This document shows positions 43,963 to 52,570 of a stretch of 60,004 bases of DNA, piece by piece. The notes under the pieces were generated by a model. It saw only the letters and a list, made by a program, of their open reading frames with translations. It made no database searches and was not told the origin of the DNA. The stretch is taken from NCBI GenBank assembly GCA_002281875.1, contig NCHN01000019.1:1-60004 (forward strand), given 5' to 3'. The translations under genes and the position numbers were made by a program. Every line of letters starts with the position of its first letter. Position 1 is the stretch's first letter. This DNA is from Sphingobacteriia bacterium 24-36-13. GTDB taxonomy: Bacteria; Bacteroidota; Bacteroidia; Chitinophagales; Chitinophagaceae.

Positions 43963-43997
43963 GATCTTTCAATTAATCTGTCAATTAAACAGGGTGA

Positions 43998-44615
43998 TTA
44001 TTTCTGAATTAAAACGATAGAACCGTTATGACCTGGTACAGAACCGCTGATCAGGATATAGTTCTTTTCTGAAAATATTTTAACTACTTTCAAACCTTTC
44101 ATTTTAACACGGTCACCACCCATACGACCGGCCATTCTCATTCCTTTAAATACTCTTGCAGGGTATGATGATCCACCAATAGAACCTGGAGCACGTTGAC
44201 GATCGTGCTGGCCATGAGATGCTTCACCCACACCAGAGAATCCATGGCGCTTTACAACACCCTGAAAACCTTTACCCTTAGTAGTACCAACAACCTCAAC
44301 ACTGTCTCCTTCAGAGAAGATGTCAATAGTTACGGTTTCCCCTAAGTTTTTCTCTATTGAGTAATTACGAAATTCTTTTACGAATTTTTTGGCTGGAGTT
44401 TGAGCCTTAGCAAAGTGATTGATTTCGGCTTTTGTAGCGTGCTTTTCTTTCTTGTCGCCGATTGCTAATTGAACAGCAGAATAACCATCGGTTTCCTGTG
44501 TTTTGATTTGTGTAACGGTATTTGGAGCAACTTCTACGATGGTACAAGCTGTTTGCTTTCCATCAGCAGCGAAGATGCTGGTCATCCCGATTTTTTTTCC
44601 AATAATTCCTTTCAT
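43998..44615 (-). CDS. rplC: 50S ribosomal protein L3
   Basis: uL3 (205 aa), an early 50S assembly protein. [20 protein letters not shown] and the conserved Gln-methylation-site region [20 protein letters not shown] are present (the methylated residue itself cannot be judged). It is separated from rpsJ by an unusually long, structured 291-nt gap. Confidence 0.98.
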   Translation of the reverse strand: MKGIIGKKIGMTSIFAADGKQTACTIVEVAPNTVTQIKTQETDGYSAVQLAIGDKKEKHATKAEINHFAKAQTPAKKFVKEFRNYSIEKNLGETVTIDIFSEGDSVEVVGTTKGKGFQGVVKRHGFSGVGEASHGQHDRQRAPGSIGGSSYPARVFKGMRMAGRMGGDRVKMKGLKVVKIFSEKNYILISGSVPGHNGSIVLIQK

Positions 44616-44906
44616 CGTTTTGCGGTTTATGCCCCGCTCGGTTATGAGGACATCCCACCGATGAAGCGGGATTCAATCCTAGTTTGCTACCGACCTTTTC
44701 CTTTGTTTTCAAAATTTACATTTTGAAGGGGAAGTACCGGTAGTAAACAAACCTCGAAGGGCCTGTTTATATGTTACTCATTTAATTCATTGTGAACTAA
44801 ATGATTTATAATTTCTTTATCAGAGCTGCTTTTTCAGGCCGGAGCCGATTGGCAGATAATTGGGTATATAAGAACTAGTTTCTCTCTTTCTAGAGAATTG
44901 GCTTTA
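44616..44906 (-). ncRNA. Candidate structured 5' leader of rplC (ribosomal-protein regulatory RNA)
   Basis: On the minus strand four elements stand out. (1) 44778-44804: a 12-bp stem (one G-U) with CAA loop. (2) 44682-44748: an 11-bp outer stem, GTTTACTACCG against CGGTAGCAAAC with one mismatch. (3) Inside it, 44708-44727: an 8-bp stem TTCAAAAT/ATTTTGAA capped by GTAA, a GNRA loop. (4) 44633-44670: CCCGCT-bulge-CGGT paired with ACCG-AGCGGG, ending 17 nt before the rplC AUG. The gap has no convincing ORF, and none of the hairpins has a T-tract, so they do not look like terminators. I infer a cis-acting regulatory leader. I cannot say whether it belongs to a described RNA family. Confidence 0.55.
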
Positions 44907-45212
44907 TCAAGCTTTAATTTCAACCTCAACACCAGACGGCAAGTCTAGTTTGCTCAACGCATCTACTGTTCTAGAAGAAGAAGTGTAGATATCCATTAGA
45001 CGCTTGTGCGTTGCTAATTGGAACTGCTCACGGCTTTTCTTATTAACGTGTGGTGAACGCAATACAGTAAAGATTTTCTTATGAGTAGGCAAAGGAATTG
45101 GTCCTGTTACTACTGCACCTGTACTACGTACTGTCTTAACGATCTTCTCTGCAGATTTATCTACTAGATTGTGATCGTATGATTGTAATTTGATTCTGAT
45201 TCGCTGAGACAT
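44907..45212 (-). CDS. rpsJ: 30S ribosomal protein S10
   Basis: uS10 (101 aa), in the 30S head and also NusE in antitermination. [20 protein letters not shown], then [20 protein letters not shown], is diagnostic. I use the ATG at 45212 (MSQRIRIK); the open extension upstream crosses the promoter. It has its own promoter after the fusA terminator. Confidence 0.97.
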   Translation of the reverse strand: MSQRIRIKLQSYDHNLVDKSAEKIVKTVRSTGAVVTGPIPLPTHKKIFTVLRSPHVNKKSREQFQLATHKRLMDIYTSSSRTVDALSKLDLPSGVEVEIKA

Positions 45213-45242
45213 AGTCAAAAACCAATTTTTACGTTGGGGTTG

Positions 45243-45273
45243 CAAAGGTAAGGAGCTGTAATTGAATAGACAA
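45243..45273 (-). promoter_or_regulatory. rpsJ (S10 cluster) promoter
   Basis: On the minus strand TTG (45273-45271), a 20-nt spacer and TACCTTTG (45250-45243) fit the Bacteroidota consensus exactly. The ATG is 30 nt downstream. It probably drives S10 and the genes beyond. Confidence 0.75.
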
Positions 45274-45292
45274 GTTTTTTATCTTTTTTTTA

Positions 45293-45376
45293 GGTGTTTT
45301 TGTGGATTTATTTTTTATTTTTTGCAAAAACACCCTGTTTTTCCCCAAAAACAGCTTTTGAATTAAACTAAAAGCT
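45293..45376 (-). repeat. Three tandem hairpins upstream of the rpsJ promoter
   Basis: Three inverted repeats follow each other: GGTGTTTTTG with its complement (45293-45302 / 45325-45334), CTGTTTTT-CCCC-AAAAACAG (45335-45354) and AGCTTTT/AAAAGCT (45353-45359 / 45370-45376). They occupy most of the 195-nt stretch between the rpsJ promoter and the fusA terminator. There is no coding evidence beyond an unconvincing 60-codon frame. Function is unknown; a DNA-level or small-RNA role is possible. Confidence 0.45.
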
Positions 45377-45468
45377 AATATAACTGATCCTCTTTGCATT
45401 TTTGGTTCCAATATTCAGTCTTTACAAATTTAAGCGGCAGCTACACTCCCACCACTAATAAAACAAAA

Positions 45469-45490
45469 CGCCCCGAGTAAACTCGGGGCG
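45469..45490 (-). terminator. fusA terminator
   Basis: CGCCCCGAG / CTCGGGGCG form a perfect 9-bp GC-rich stem with a 4-nt loop, followed on the minus strand by TTTTGTTTTATT, 23 nt after the fusA stop. A strong intrinsic terminator. Confidence 0.92.
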
Positions 45491-45513
45491 CGGTATATCA
45501 ATTAAATGGATAA

Positions 45514-47664
45514 TTAATCATCAGATTTAACCTTACCCTTGTTCTTAGCCATTACTTCTTCTGCAACGTTATTTGGAGCAGGATTGTAATGAGAGAACTC
45601 CATAGTAGAAGTTGCACGTCCAGAACTTAAAGAACGAAGTTGAGTTACATAACCAAACATTTCGCTCAATGGAACTTTAGCTTTAATAACTTGTAAGTTA
45701 GCGCGGCTATCCATTCCCTCTAGCATACCACGACGACGGTTTAAGTCTCCGGTAACATCTCCCATGTATTGATCTGGAGTAAGTACTTCTACCTTCATGA
45801 TTGGCTCTAATAAAGTAGGCTTTGCTTTACGTCCAGCTTCGCGGAAACCAGCTTTAGCACACAATTCAAAGCTCATTGCATCAGAATCCACATCGTGGTA
45901 GCTACCATCAAATACACGCACTTTCATATTGTTTACAGGATATCCTGCCAATACACCAGAAGTCATTGATGTTTCAAACCCTTTAAGGATTGCTGGAACA
46001 AATTCTTTAGGAATAGATCCACCAAATAAATCGTTTACAAATTGGAAGCTCTTTCCTTCATTTTCTTTCAACCATTCTGCATCAGCTGGTCCAATTTCAA
46101 ATTGAATATCGGCAAACTTACCACGACCACCAGACTGCTTTTTCAACACTTCTCTATGAGTAATAGTAGTTCCGAAAGACTCTTTGTAAGCAACCTGAGG
46201 AGCACCTTGGTTTACTTCAACCTTAAACTCACGACGCATACGATCGATGATGATTTCAAGATGTAATTCACCCATTCCACGTAATATGGTTTGGCCAGTA
46301 TCTTCATCGGTATTTACACGTAAAGTAGGATCTTCTTCTACCAACTTTGCAATAGCCATACCCATTTTATCTACGTCTGCTTGAGTTTTTGGCTCAACAG
46401 CAATAGCGATAACTGGTTCTGGAATAAACATATTCTCCAAAGTAATTGGATGGTTTTCATCGCAAAGGGTATCTCCTGTTTTGATTTCTTTGAAACCTAC
46501 AGCAGCAGCAATATCACCCGCTTCAATAAAGTCAATTGGATTTTGCTTGTTGGCAAACATCTTCATGATACGGCTGATACGCTCTTTCTTACCACTTCTT
46601 ACATTCAATACATAAGAACCAGCATCTAAACGACCAGAGTAACAACGGAAGAATGCCAAACGACCTACGAAAGGATCGGTCATGATTTTGAATGCCAATG
46701 CAGCAAAAGGTTCTTTAGCATTTGGCTTTCTGGTAATTTGCTCACCAGAATCAGGATCTGTACCTACTGTATCTTCTACATCAACTGGAGAAGGTAAGTA
46801 ACGACAAACCGCATCTAGTGCTGTTTGTACTCCTTTATTTTTGAATGAAGAACCACACATCATTGGAACGATACTTAAATCGATACAAGCTTTACGGATA
46901 GCTTCGTGAACCTCATCTTCAGAAATTGAATCTGGGTTATCAAAGAATTTCTCCATTAACTTATCGTCGTATTCAGCTACCGCTTCAATTAAGTTTTGTC
47001 TCCAATGCAATACGTCTTCCATCATATCTGCAGGCACAGGAATTTCATCGAAAGTCATTCCTTCTGTTTCAGCATGCCATACAATACCTTTCATTTTAAT
47101 CAAGTCTACAACGCCCTTGAAATTATCTTCTGCACCAATTGGTAATTGCAATGGAACTGCTTTAGCACCCAACATTTCTTTAACCTGTGTTACCACCATT
47201 AAGAAATCGGCACCTGCACGGTCCATTTTATTAACGAATCCAATACGTGGAACTTTATAACGGTTAGCTTGACGCCAAACAGTTTCAGACTGAGGTTCTA
47301 CACCATCTACTGCAGAAAACAACGCAATCAAACCATCCAATACACGCATAGAACGTTCTACCTCTACGGTAAAATCTACGTGTCCTGGAGTATCGATGAT
47401 GTTGAAATAATAATTCTTGGTTTCAGGAGTGGCTTTACCCAATACAGTTGGGAAATTCCACTGACAGCTAACTGCCGCAGAAGTAATAGTAATACCTCTT
47501 TCCTTTTCTTGCTCCATCCAGTCGGTAGTAGCACCACCATCATGTACTTCACCAATCTTATGGATCATACCAGTGTAGCGCAAAATACGCTCGGTGGTAG
47601 TGGTTTTACCGGCATCAATGTGGGCGGCAATACCAAAGTTTCGTTGAAATTTCAAATCAGCCAT
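45514..47664 (-). CDS. fusA: Elongation factor G
   Basis: The translocation GTPase, 716 aa. G1 is [16 protein letters not shown]2 lies in [14 protein letters not shown]3 is [15 protein letters not shown] and G4 NKMDRAGAD; domains II-V follow to the end. I use the ATG at 47664 ([11 protein letters not shown]); the upstream TTG-started extension runs through the promoter. Unlike the E. coli str operon, it has its own promoter and terminator and tuf does not follow. Confidence 0.97.
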   Translation of the reverse strand: MADLKFQRNFGIAAHIDAGKTTTTERILRYTGMIHKIGEVHDGGATTDWMEQEKERGITITSAAVSCQWNFPTVLGKATPETKNYYFNIIDTPGHVDFTVEVERSMRVLDGLIALFSAVDGVEPQSETVWRQANRYKVPRIGFVNKMDRAGADFLMVVTQVKEMLGAKAVPLQLPIGAEDNFKGVVDLIKMKGIVWHAETEGMTFDEIPVPADMMEDVLHWRQNLIEAVAEYDDKLMEKFFDNPDSISEDEVHEAIRKACIDLSIVPMMCGSSFKNKGVQTALDAVCRYLPSPVDVEDTVGTDPDSGEQITRKPNAKEPFAALAFKIMTDPFVGRLAFFRCYSGRLDAGSYVLNVRSGKKERISRIMKMFANKQNPIDFIEAGDIAAAVGFKEIKTGDTLCDENHPITLENMFIPEPVIAIAVEPKTQADVDKMGMAIAKLVEEDPTLRVNTDEDTGQTILRGMGELHLEIIIDRMRREFKVEVNQGAPQVAYKESFGTTITHREVLKKQSGGRGKFADIQFEIGPADAEWLKENEGKSFQFVNDLFGGSIPKEFVPAILKGFETSMTSGVLAGYPVNNMKVRVFDGSYHDVDSDAMSFELCAKAGFREAGRKAKPTLLEPIMKVEVLTPDQYMGDVTGDLNRRRGMLEGMDSRANLQVIKAKVPLSEMFGYVTQLRSLSSGRATSTMEFSHYNPAPNNVAEEVMAKNKGKVKSDD

Positions 47665-47691
47665 ATAGTATTCTTGTTTTTTTAGAGGCCG

Positions 47692-47720
47692 CAAAGGTAC
47701 AGATAATACCGAACCAACAA
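47692..47720 (-). promoter_or_regulatory. fusA promoter
   Basis: On the minus strand TTG (47720-47718), an 18-nt spacer and TACCTTTG (47699-47692), 27 nt before the ATG. It lies downstream of the rpsG terminator, so fusA is separately transcribed. Confidence 0.72.
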
Positions 47721-47812
47721 AGGGTTCGGCCCGTTTTATTTAGAATGGGGAAAAATCGTTATCAAAGGGCCTTATTAAGTAATTGAATTGCAGGAGTTTG
47801 CTCCAAAAAAAA

Positions 47813-47836
47813 ACCTCTCCGAAATATTGGAGAGGT
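47813..47836 (-). terminator. rpsG terminator
   Basis: ACCTCTCC / GGAGAGGT form an 8-bp stem with an 8-nt loop, followed on the minus strand by a run of nine T residues. It is 21 nt after the rpsG stop. Confidence 0.9.
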
Positions 47837-47857
47837 CTTGTAAATATTTGTAAGAAA

Positions 47858-48325
47858 TTACACTTTAAAGTGAGAAAAGGCTTTGTTAGCCTCAGCCATA
47901 CGGTGTGTATCTTCTTTTTTCTTGAATGCAGCACCTTCACCTTTTGCAGCAGACATGATTTCATTAGATAATTTATCAGCCATTGTACGACCGTTTCTTT
48001 CGCGGCTGTAGCGGATCAACCACTTCATGCTTAAAGAAATTTTACGATCAGGGCGAACTTCAGCAGGGATCTGGAAAGTAGCACCACCAATTCTGCGGCT
48101 TCTTACTTCAACAGCAGGTGTTACGTTTGCAATTGCTTTCTTCCACACTTCGTAACCATCTTCGCCAGTAACTTTTGTTATTTTATCTACTGCATCATAG
48201 AAAATATTGATTGCAGTACTTTTTTTACCATCCCACATCAAGTTATTGATGAAACGGGTAACCAACTTATCGTTAAAACGACCGTCTGGTGCTAAGGGTA
48301 ATTTTTTCGCTTGTGCTTTACGCAT
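47858..48325 (-). CDS. rpsG: 30S ribosomal protein S7
   Basis: uS7 (155 aa), the assembly initiator of the 30S head and autoregulator of the str operon in E. coli. MRKAQAKKLPLAPDGRFND and VRPDRKISLSMKWLIRYSRE are diagnostic. It lies 69 nt after rpsL and is followed by a strong terminator. Confidence 0.97.
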   Translation of the reverse strand: MRKAQAKKLPLAPDGRFNDKLVTRFINNLMWDGKKSTAINIFYDAVDKITKVTGEDGYEVWKKAIANVTPAVEVRSRRIGGATFQIPAEVRPDRKISLSMKWLIRYSRERNGRTMADKLSNEIMSAAKGEGAAFKKKEDTHRMAEANKAFSHFKV

Positions 48326-48341
48326 GATTTAATTTTTAAGA

Positions 48342-48378
48342 GACTGATCTTCTTCAAGTATTAAAACTTTACTCAGTC
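48342..48378 (-). promoter_or_regulatory. Possible fold in the rpsL-rpsG intercistronic region
   Basis: On the minus strand GACTGA pairs with TCAGTC across 25 nt that contain an inner AAGT/ACTT pairing, 17 nt before the rpsG AUG. S7 binds the equivalent gap in E. coli, so an S7 site is possible. The structure is weak. Confidence 0.3.
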
Positions 48379-48394
48379 GCAGTTATGAATAGAA

Positions 48395-48775
48395 CTATTT
48401 TTTAGCTTTTTCCTTCTTTGTACCATACTTAGAACGGCTCTGCTTACGGTCTTTAACACCTGCAGTATCTAAGCTACCACGTACAATATGGTAACGAACC
48501 CCTGGTAAGTCTTTAACACGACCACCACGGATTAATACGATAGAGTGCTCTTGTAAGTTGTGGCCTTCACCTGGAATATAGGCAATCACCTCAACTTTAT
48601 TGGTCAAACGCACTTTCGCTACTTTACGCAAAGCAGAGTTTGGTTTTTTTGGAGTGGTAGTATATACACGGGTACATACGCCACGACGCTGAGGACAAGC
48701 ATCCAAAGCTCTTGACTTACTCTTAGCCCTGATTATTTCGCGGCCTTTTCTAACTAATTGTTGTATTGTAGGCAT
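48395..48775 (-). CDS. rpsL: 30S ribosomal protein S12
   Basis: uS12 (126 aa), in the decoding centre. [14 protein letters not shown], then [17 protein letters not shown] with the streptomycin-related Lys, and [20 protein letters not shown] are near-invariant. It is the first gene of the ribosomal supercluster, with a consensus promoter. Confidence 0.98.
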   Translation of the reverse strand: MPTIQQLVRKGREIIRAKSKSRALDACPQRRGVCTRVYTTTPKKPNSALRKVAKVRLTNKVEVIAYIPGEGHNLQEHSIVLIRGGRVKDLPGVRYHIVRGSLDTAGVKDRKQSRSKYGTKKEKAKK

Positions 48776-48801
48776 TATAAACCATTTAAAATTTCGGACG
48801 G

Positions 48802-48831
48802 CAAAGATAATGGCTCCAAATGAGAATCCAA
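48802..48831 (-). promoter_or_regulatory. rpsL promoter (consensus Bacteroidota)
   Basis: On the minus strand TTG (48831-48829), a 19-nt spacer and TATCTTTG (48809-48802), exactly the expected spacing, 26 nt before the rpsL ATG. The best promoter match in the window. Confidence 0.8.
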
Positions 48832-48947
48832 AATGTTTTCAAAAAAAAAGTATTTCTACGGTCAAAATAAAGGGTTTTAGCCCAATTTTCGTCCCCCTAT
48901 TGTTGATTTCATGAACAGTTTGTTGCTTTACAAAGTAGCCCCGCATA

Positions 48948-48956
48948 CCCCCCCCC
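48948..48956 (+). repeat. C9 homopolymer tract in the leader of a surface-protein gene
   Basis: Nine consecutive C residues in an A/T-rich intergenic region, 9 nt before the ATG of the large T9SS protein. Such tracts can change length during replication and alter promoter or leader spacing. Confidence 0.6.
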
Positions 48957-48965
48957 TATTCCGCC

Positions 48966-51900
48966 ATGAGGCCATCTATTATCCTTTTACTGCTGCTTTT
49001 TCAAGCAGTGGATTCAACTGTTTATGCACAATCAGGAAACCCTGTAATTTATTCTGAAAAAAAAGCAGTTTACCAACAAAATTTTAATGATTTACCCAAT
49101 GGGGGATCATTTACGCTAATTGGCAAAGGACCTCATTCTTTTAGTCAATCTCCTTTTTCGATAGCAGGATTAAACGGTTGGGAATTCATGCACAGGTCTG
49201 GTACTGGCACAAACGCTGTTTTTGTACAAGGAGCTGGAACTGCAACATCAAGCGGAATATATAGCGTAGGTGCAAGTGGAAGTACAGATAGAGCATTGGG
49301 GTCTTTAGCAGCAGGCACGGGTGTGTATGCATTTGGCATTAGACTAACCAACCAAACAGGCGGAAGTCTAAATAAAATCAGTGGTTCTTTCTCGGCAGAG
49401 CAATGGAGAAAAGGGGGATCTGGAAATATCAATACCTGGGTGGGAAAATATGGTACTGGCACAATTAACAGCCTTGATCAACCTAATTTATTGAGTCATA
49501 GTGCAATGAATTTTTCATCTATTCAATTTTCAATTGGTGCTGGAAGTTTAAATGGGAATAGCCCTGAAAACCAAACCAACATTCAATTCACCATAACAGG
49601 CATTGATTGGAAAAATGGAGAACAATTATTATTGAGATGGGATGATGTAGACGAAACAGGCAGTGACGACTTAGTAGCAATAGATAATTTTAGTTTCAGT
49701 GCCGACTTTGATACCAGTAACCAAACCGTCAGAATTGACAGCTTGTATTCCCTAGCGCCTCAACTAAGTAATGCAGACAGCATTCAATACAGCTTTAAGG
49801 CAGGAGGAGATATCAGTGGATTAAGCACTAGCAATTTTGCTTTAATTACTGAAGGTTTAAGTAATGCTGCAATAACGAGTATTTCAGGAACTGGTGATGA
49901 ATATTTAATTAATGTTTACACAGGGGGTGGCGAAGGAAAAATGATTCTAGGAATTAATAACAATAATAATTTAATTCCCGGATTAAGTGGACTTCCCTTC
50001 TTTAGTATAGATACTCAGTTAATCGATAAAATCAAGCCGATACAAACCAGTTTCAGTTCACTTAATGATAGCCTATTAAAAAAGGGAGACACGCTACAAC
50101 TCAAACTACAATTTAGTGAATCAGTTTATTTAGATACCAGCTCTCCAATCAACTATTTACCCATCACCATTGGCAGCAATAATAAACAAGCAACTTATGC
50201 AAGTGGTAATTATAGTAATCAATTAATATTCAATTATATTATTCAAAATGGAGAGAGAGACATAGATGGAATTGGTATAACCAACAATTTTAATCCCACT
50301 CAATTAAAAATAAAAGATCAAGCAGGAAATCTTGCAACTATAAATTTGCTTAATACAAGCATTCAGCACATAAATGTAGATGCCAGTACCATTCAATTTA
50401 AATTCCCCGCGGATACCTTGTTAACACAATGCAATAACCGAGACAGCATTGATATAAGCACTTTATTGGCCATAGACAGTTCGTTTGTTGGGGAAGAATT
50501 AACTTGGCAATTAATTCAGGGGTCGGCAAATTGGTTCAGTAATCTCCAGCACTATACTACTGTATCAAATGGAGCCATTACCAGCCCAATAAAATGGAAG
50601 GTTCAAGCTCTACAATCTTCAGAAAAAGATAGCATCTTAGTTAGAGTATCAAATGGGAGAACGTATGCAGATAAAAAAATATTCCTTCAGTCTACAAGCT
50701 GGTTGGGAAATGCAGATAGCAGTTGGCAAAATTCACAAAACTGGTGTAATACAACATTACCTAATGATAGTGCTACTATAACAATTCCAGCCTACGCTGT
50801 ATTTCAGCCTACCCTTTCTGGTGTACAAAAAATAAAACAACTTCATTTGTTAACTGGCGCTAAATTAAAGATTACTGGAACATTAAAAATAATGGGCATC
50901 ATGCGCGGAGATTCATTATCCATTGATGCAACCAACGCAATATTAGAATTGAATGGAAATGAAAATCGCTTGATTGATGGTCGTTTATTTAAAGAACATC
51001 GCATTCATCAACTAGTCTTAAATAACAGTGCTGGCTCACAAATTACTCATCCGTTATTAATAGTTGGAAGTCTGCAATTAGCAGCTGGAAATTTATCAAC
51101 CAATGACCAGTTATATTTAGCCGAAACTGCCTCTATTGCTGCTTCAGCAGATGGAACCCAAATTATTGGAAAGGTTCATGCAAAGAATATGTTGATTCAA
51201 AAAGCAGCAGGCAATTATTTGGTAGGTCACCCATTCAATCAATCGCTTTCATTCAATAATTGGACAAATAAACCCAGCATTTTTTATAATAATCCTTTAT
51301 TGAATACCAATAGCAATTCCATAGAAAATGGATGGCAATCTGTTGATTTTAGTGCTGATAGTGTATCTAATGAATGGAGAAAATACCAAGGCATCAAATG
51401 GTCTATTCAGCCTAATCAAGTTAGTAATTTATGGCCAAACTATTTTAGCGGTAGTATTCAACTTGGAACCCACCAAATTGCATTAAATAAAATAGGAAAT
51501 GGTTTTAATGTTATAGCTAACCCTTATTTAAGTCCTATTAATACAGGAACTTTTAATCGATCCTCAAAAGTGAGTTTGTATAAATATATCTGGAATCCAT
51601 TACTAGGAAATTCAGGCGGCTATATGACACTTCCATTTACTCAAAAACACATACTCAATCCATTTGAAGCATTTATTCTATTAACCGATAGTTCCGCTGC
51701 AAATGAAATTACCATTACGGAAGCATCAAAATCTACTGATTGGAACAAAGGTTTATTCGAAGACTTTGAAGAACTTTCGGGATACTTTTCTACCATTGAT
51801 TTATTGAGTAACCAAACCCTTCACGACCGATTTATCATTAGAGAACAATCAGGAGCTAGAAATGGTAAAGATTCACTCGATGCCATTAAGTTGATGAATC

Positions 51901-52463
51901 CAGGAATCAATATGTTTAGTAAAATTGCTGATAGTATACAACTTGCCATTGACAGTAGAATTTTTCAAGATCAAACTATTATTCCAATTGAATTAAATAA
52001 TGCAGTAGAAGGCAACTATCGTTTTCAGATATTTGATGCATTCATGCCAACCAATTTTAAACTGGTTTTATACGATAATTACACCAATAAAACATTGAGT
52101 TTGGTAAAAGACAGCAGTTATCTATTTAGCATCACTAGTGATACTTTAAGTAAAGCAGCCAATCGTTTTTATATTGGTAAATTTATTCCCAAAGCCAGCA
52201 GCCCTTTAGTGAATTTGCTAACCGTTAAAATTTATCCCAATCCTGCAAAAACTGAATTAAAAGTAATTTTCAAATCGGCGGTTACTGCTAATAGTACAAT
52301 TAGGTTGTACCATCTATCAGGTACGCTTATCAAAACAATACAAGTGGGTAGCATGCAACAAGGGTTAGTGAGTATACCAATTGGAGATATTAGCAATGGC
52401 CAATATTATATTCAAGTAATTAGTGGATCCAATCAACAAAATATTCCTTTTATTAAACAGTAA
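48966..52463 (+). CDS. Large secreted protein with T9SS type A C-terminal sorting domain
   Basis: A 1165-residue exported protein. The signal peptide (MRPSIILLLLLF...) ends near TVYAQ. An N-terminal beta-rich domain (about 30-250) begins with QNFNDLPNGGSFTLIGKGPH and ends near VAIDNFSFSADF, resembling lectin-like domains. The centre (to about 1060) holds several beta-sandwich-like regions with no family I can name. The last about 75 residues are a T9SS sorting domain: VKIYPNPAKTELKVIF, IRLYHLSGTLIKTI and GQYYIQVISGSNQQN. It is expected to cross the outer membrane and stay on the surface or be released. A C9 tract sits just upstream; a bidirectional terminator follows. Confidence 0.88.
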   Translation: MRPSIILLLLLFQAVDSTVYAQSGNPVIYSEKKAVYQQNFNDLPNGGSFTLIGKGPHSFSQSPFSIAGLNGWEFMHRSGTGTNAVFVQGAGTATSSGIYSVGASGSTDRALGSLAAGTGVYAFGIRLTNQTGGSLNKISGSFSAEQWRKGGSGNINTWVGKYGTGTINSLDQPNLLSHSAMNFSSIQFSIGAGSLNGNSPENQTNIQFTITGIDWKNGEQLLLRWDDVDETGSDDLVAIDNFSFSADFDTSNQTVRIDSLYSLAPQLSNADSIQYSFKAGGDISGLSTSNFALITEGLSNAAITSISGTGDEYLINVYTGGGEGKMILGINNNNNLIPGLSGLPFFSIDTQLIDKIKPIQTSFSSLNDSLLKKGDTLQLKLQFSESVYLDTSSPINYLPITIGSNNKQATYASGNYSNQLIFNYIIQNGERDIDGIGITNNFNPTQLKIKDQAGNLATINLLNTSIQHINVDASTIQFKFPADTLLTQCNNRDSIDISTLLAIDSSFVGEELTWQLIQGSANWFSNLQHYTTVSNGAITSPIKWKVQALQSSEKDSILVRVSNGRTYADKKIFLQSTSWLGNADSSWQNSQNWCNTTLPNDSATITIPAYAVFQPTLSGVQKIKQLHLLTGAKLKITGTLKIMGIMRGDSLSIDATNAILELNGNENRLIDGRLFKEHRIHQLVLNNSAGSQITHPLLIVGSLQLAAGNLSTNDQLYLAETASIAASADGTQIIGKVHAKNMLIQKAAGNYLVGHPFNQSLSFNNWTNKPSIFYNNPLLNTNSNSIENGWQSVDFSADSVSNEWRKYQGIKWSIQPNQVSNLWPNYFSGSIQLGTHQIALNKIGNGFNVIANPYLSPINTGTFNRSSKVSLYKYIWNPLLGNSGGYMTLPFTQKHILNPFEAFILLTDSSAANEITITEASKSTDWNKGLFEDFEELSGYFSTIDLLSNQTLHDRFIIREQSGARNGKDSLDAIKLMNPGINMFSKIADSIQLAIDSRIFQDQTIIPIELNNAVEGNYRFQIFDAFMPTNFKLVLYDNYTNKTLSLVKDSSYLFSITSDTLSKAANRFYIGKFIPKASSPLVNLLTVKIYPNPAKTELKVIFKSAVTANSTIRLYHLSGTLIKTIQVGSMQQGLVSIPIGDISNGQYYIQVISGSNQQNIPFIKQ

Positions 52464-52510
52464 AACTATTCGAGTAGTAGAAGAGAAAATGTAAACAGTT
52501 ATTGAATAAA

Positions 52511-52540
52511 AAACCTCGTTCCAAATTTGGGACGAGGTTT
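52511..52540. terminator. Bidirectional terminator
   Basis: AAACCTCGT-T-CC and GG-G-ACGAGGTTT form a long stem (one T-G pair) around the AAATTT centre, flanked by an A run before and TTTTA after. It lies between the convergent T9SS protein and ilvE. Confidence 0.85.
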
Positions 52541-52570
52541 TACTATTTAAATAGATTCAATATATGTGCA

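Noticed and set aside
44778-44804. rpsJ terminator interpretation of the 12-bp hairpin
   Set aside because: On the transcribed strand it is followed by GTAACATATAAAC without a T-tract, so it does not look like an intrinsic terminator.
45229-45411. 60-codon minus-strand frame upstream of rpsJ
   Set aside because: It overlaps the rpsJ promoter and three inverted repeats, has no recognisable domain and shows hairpin-derived composition.
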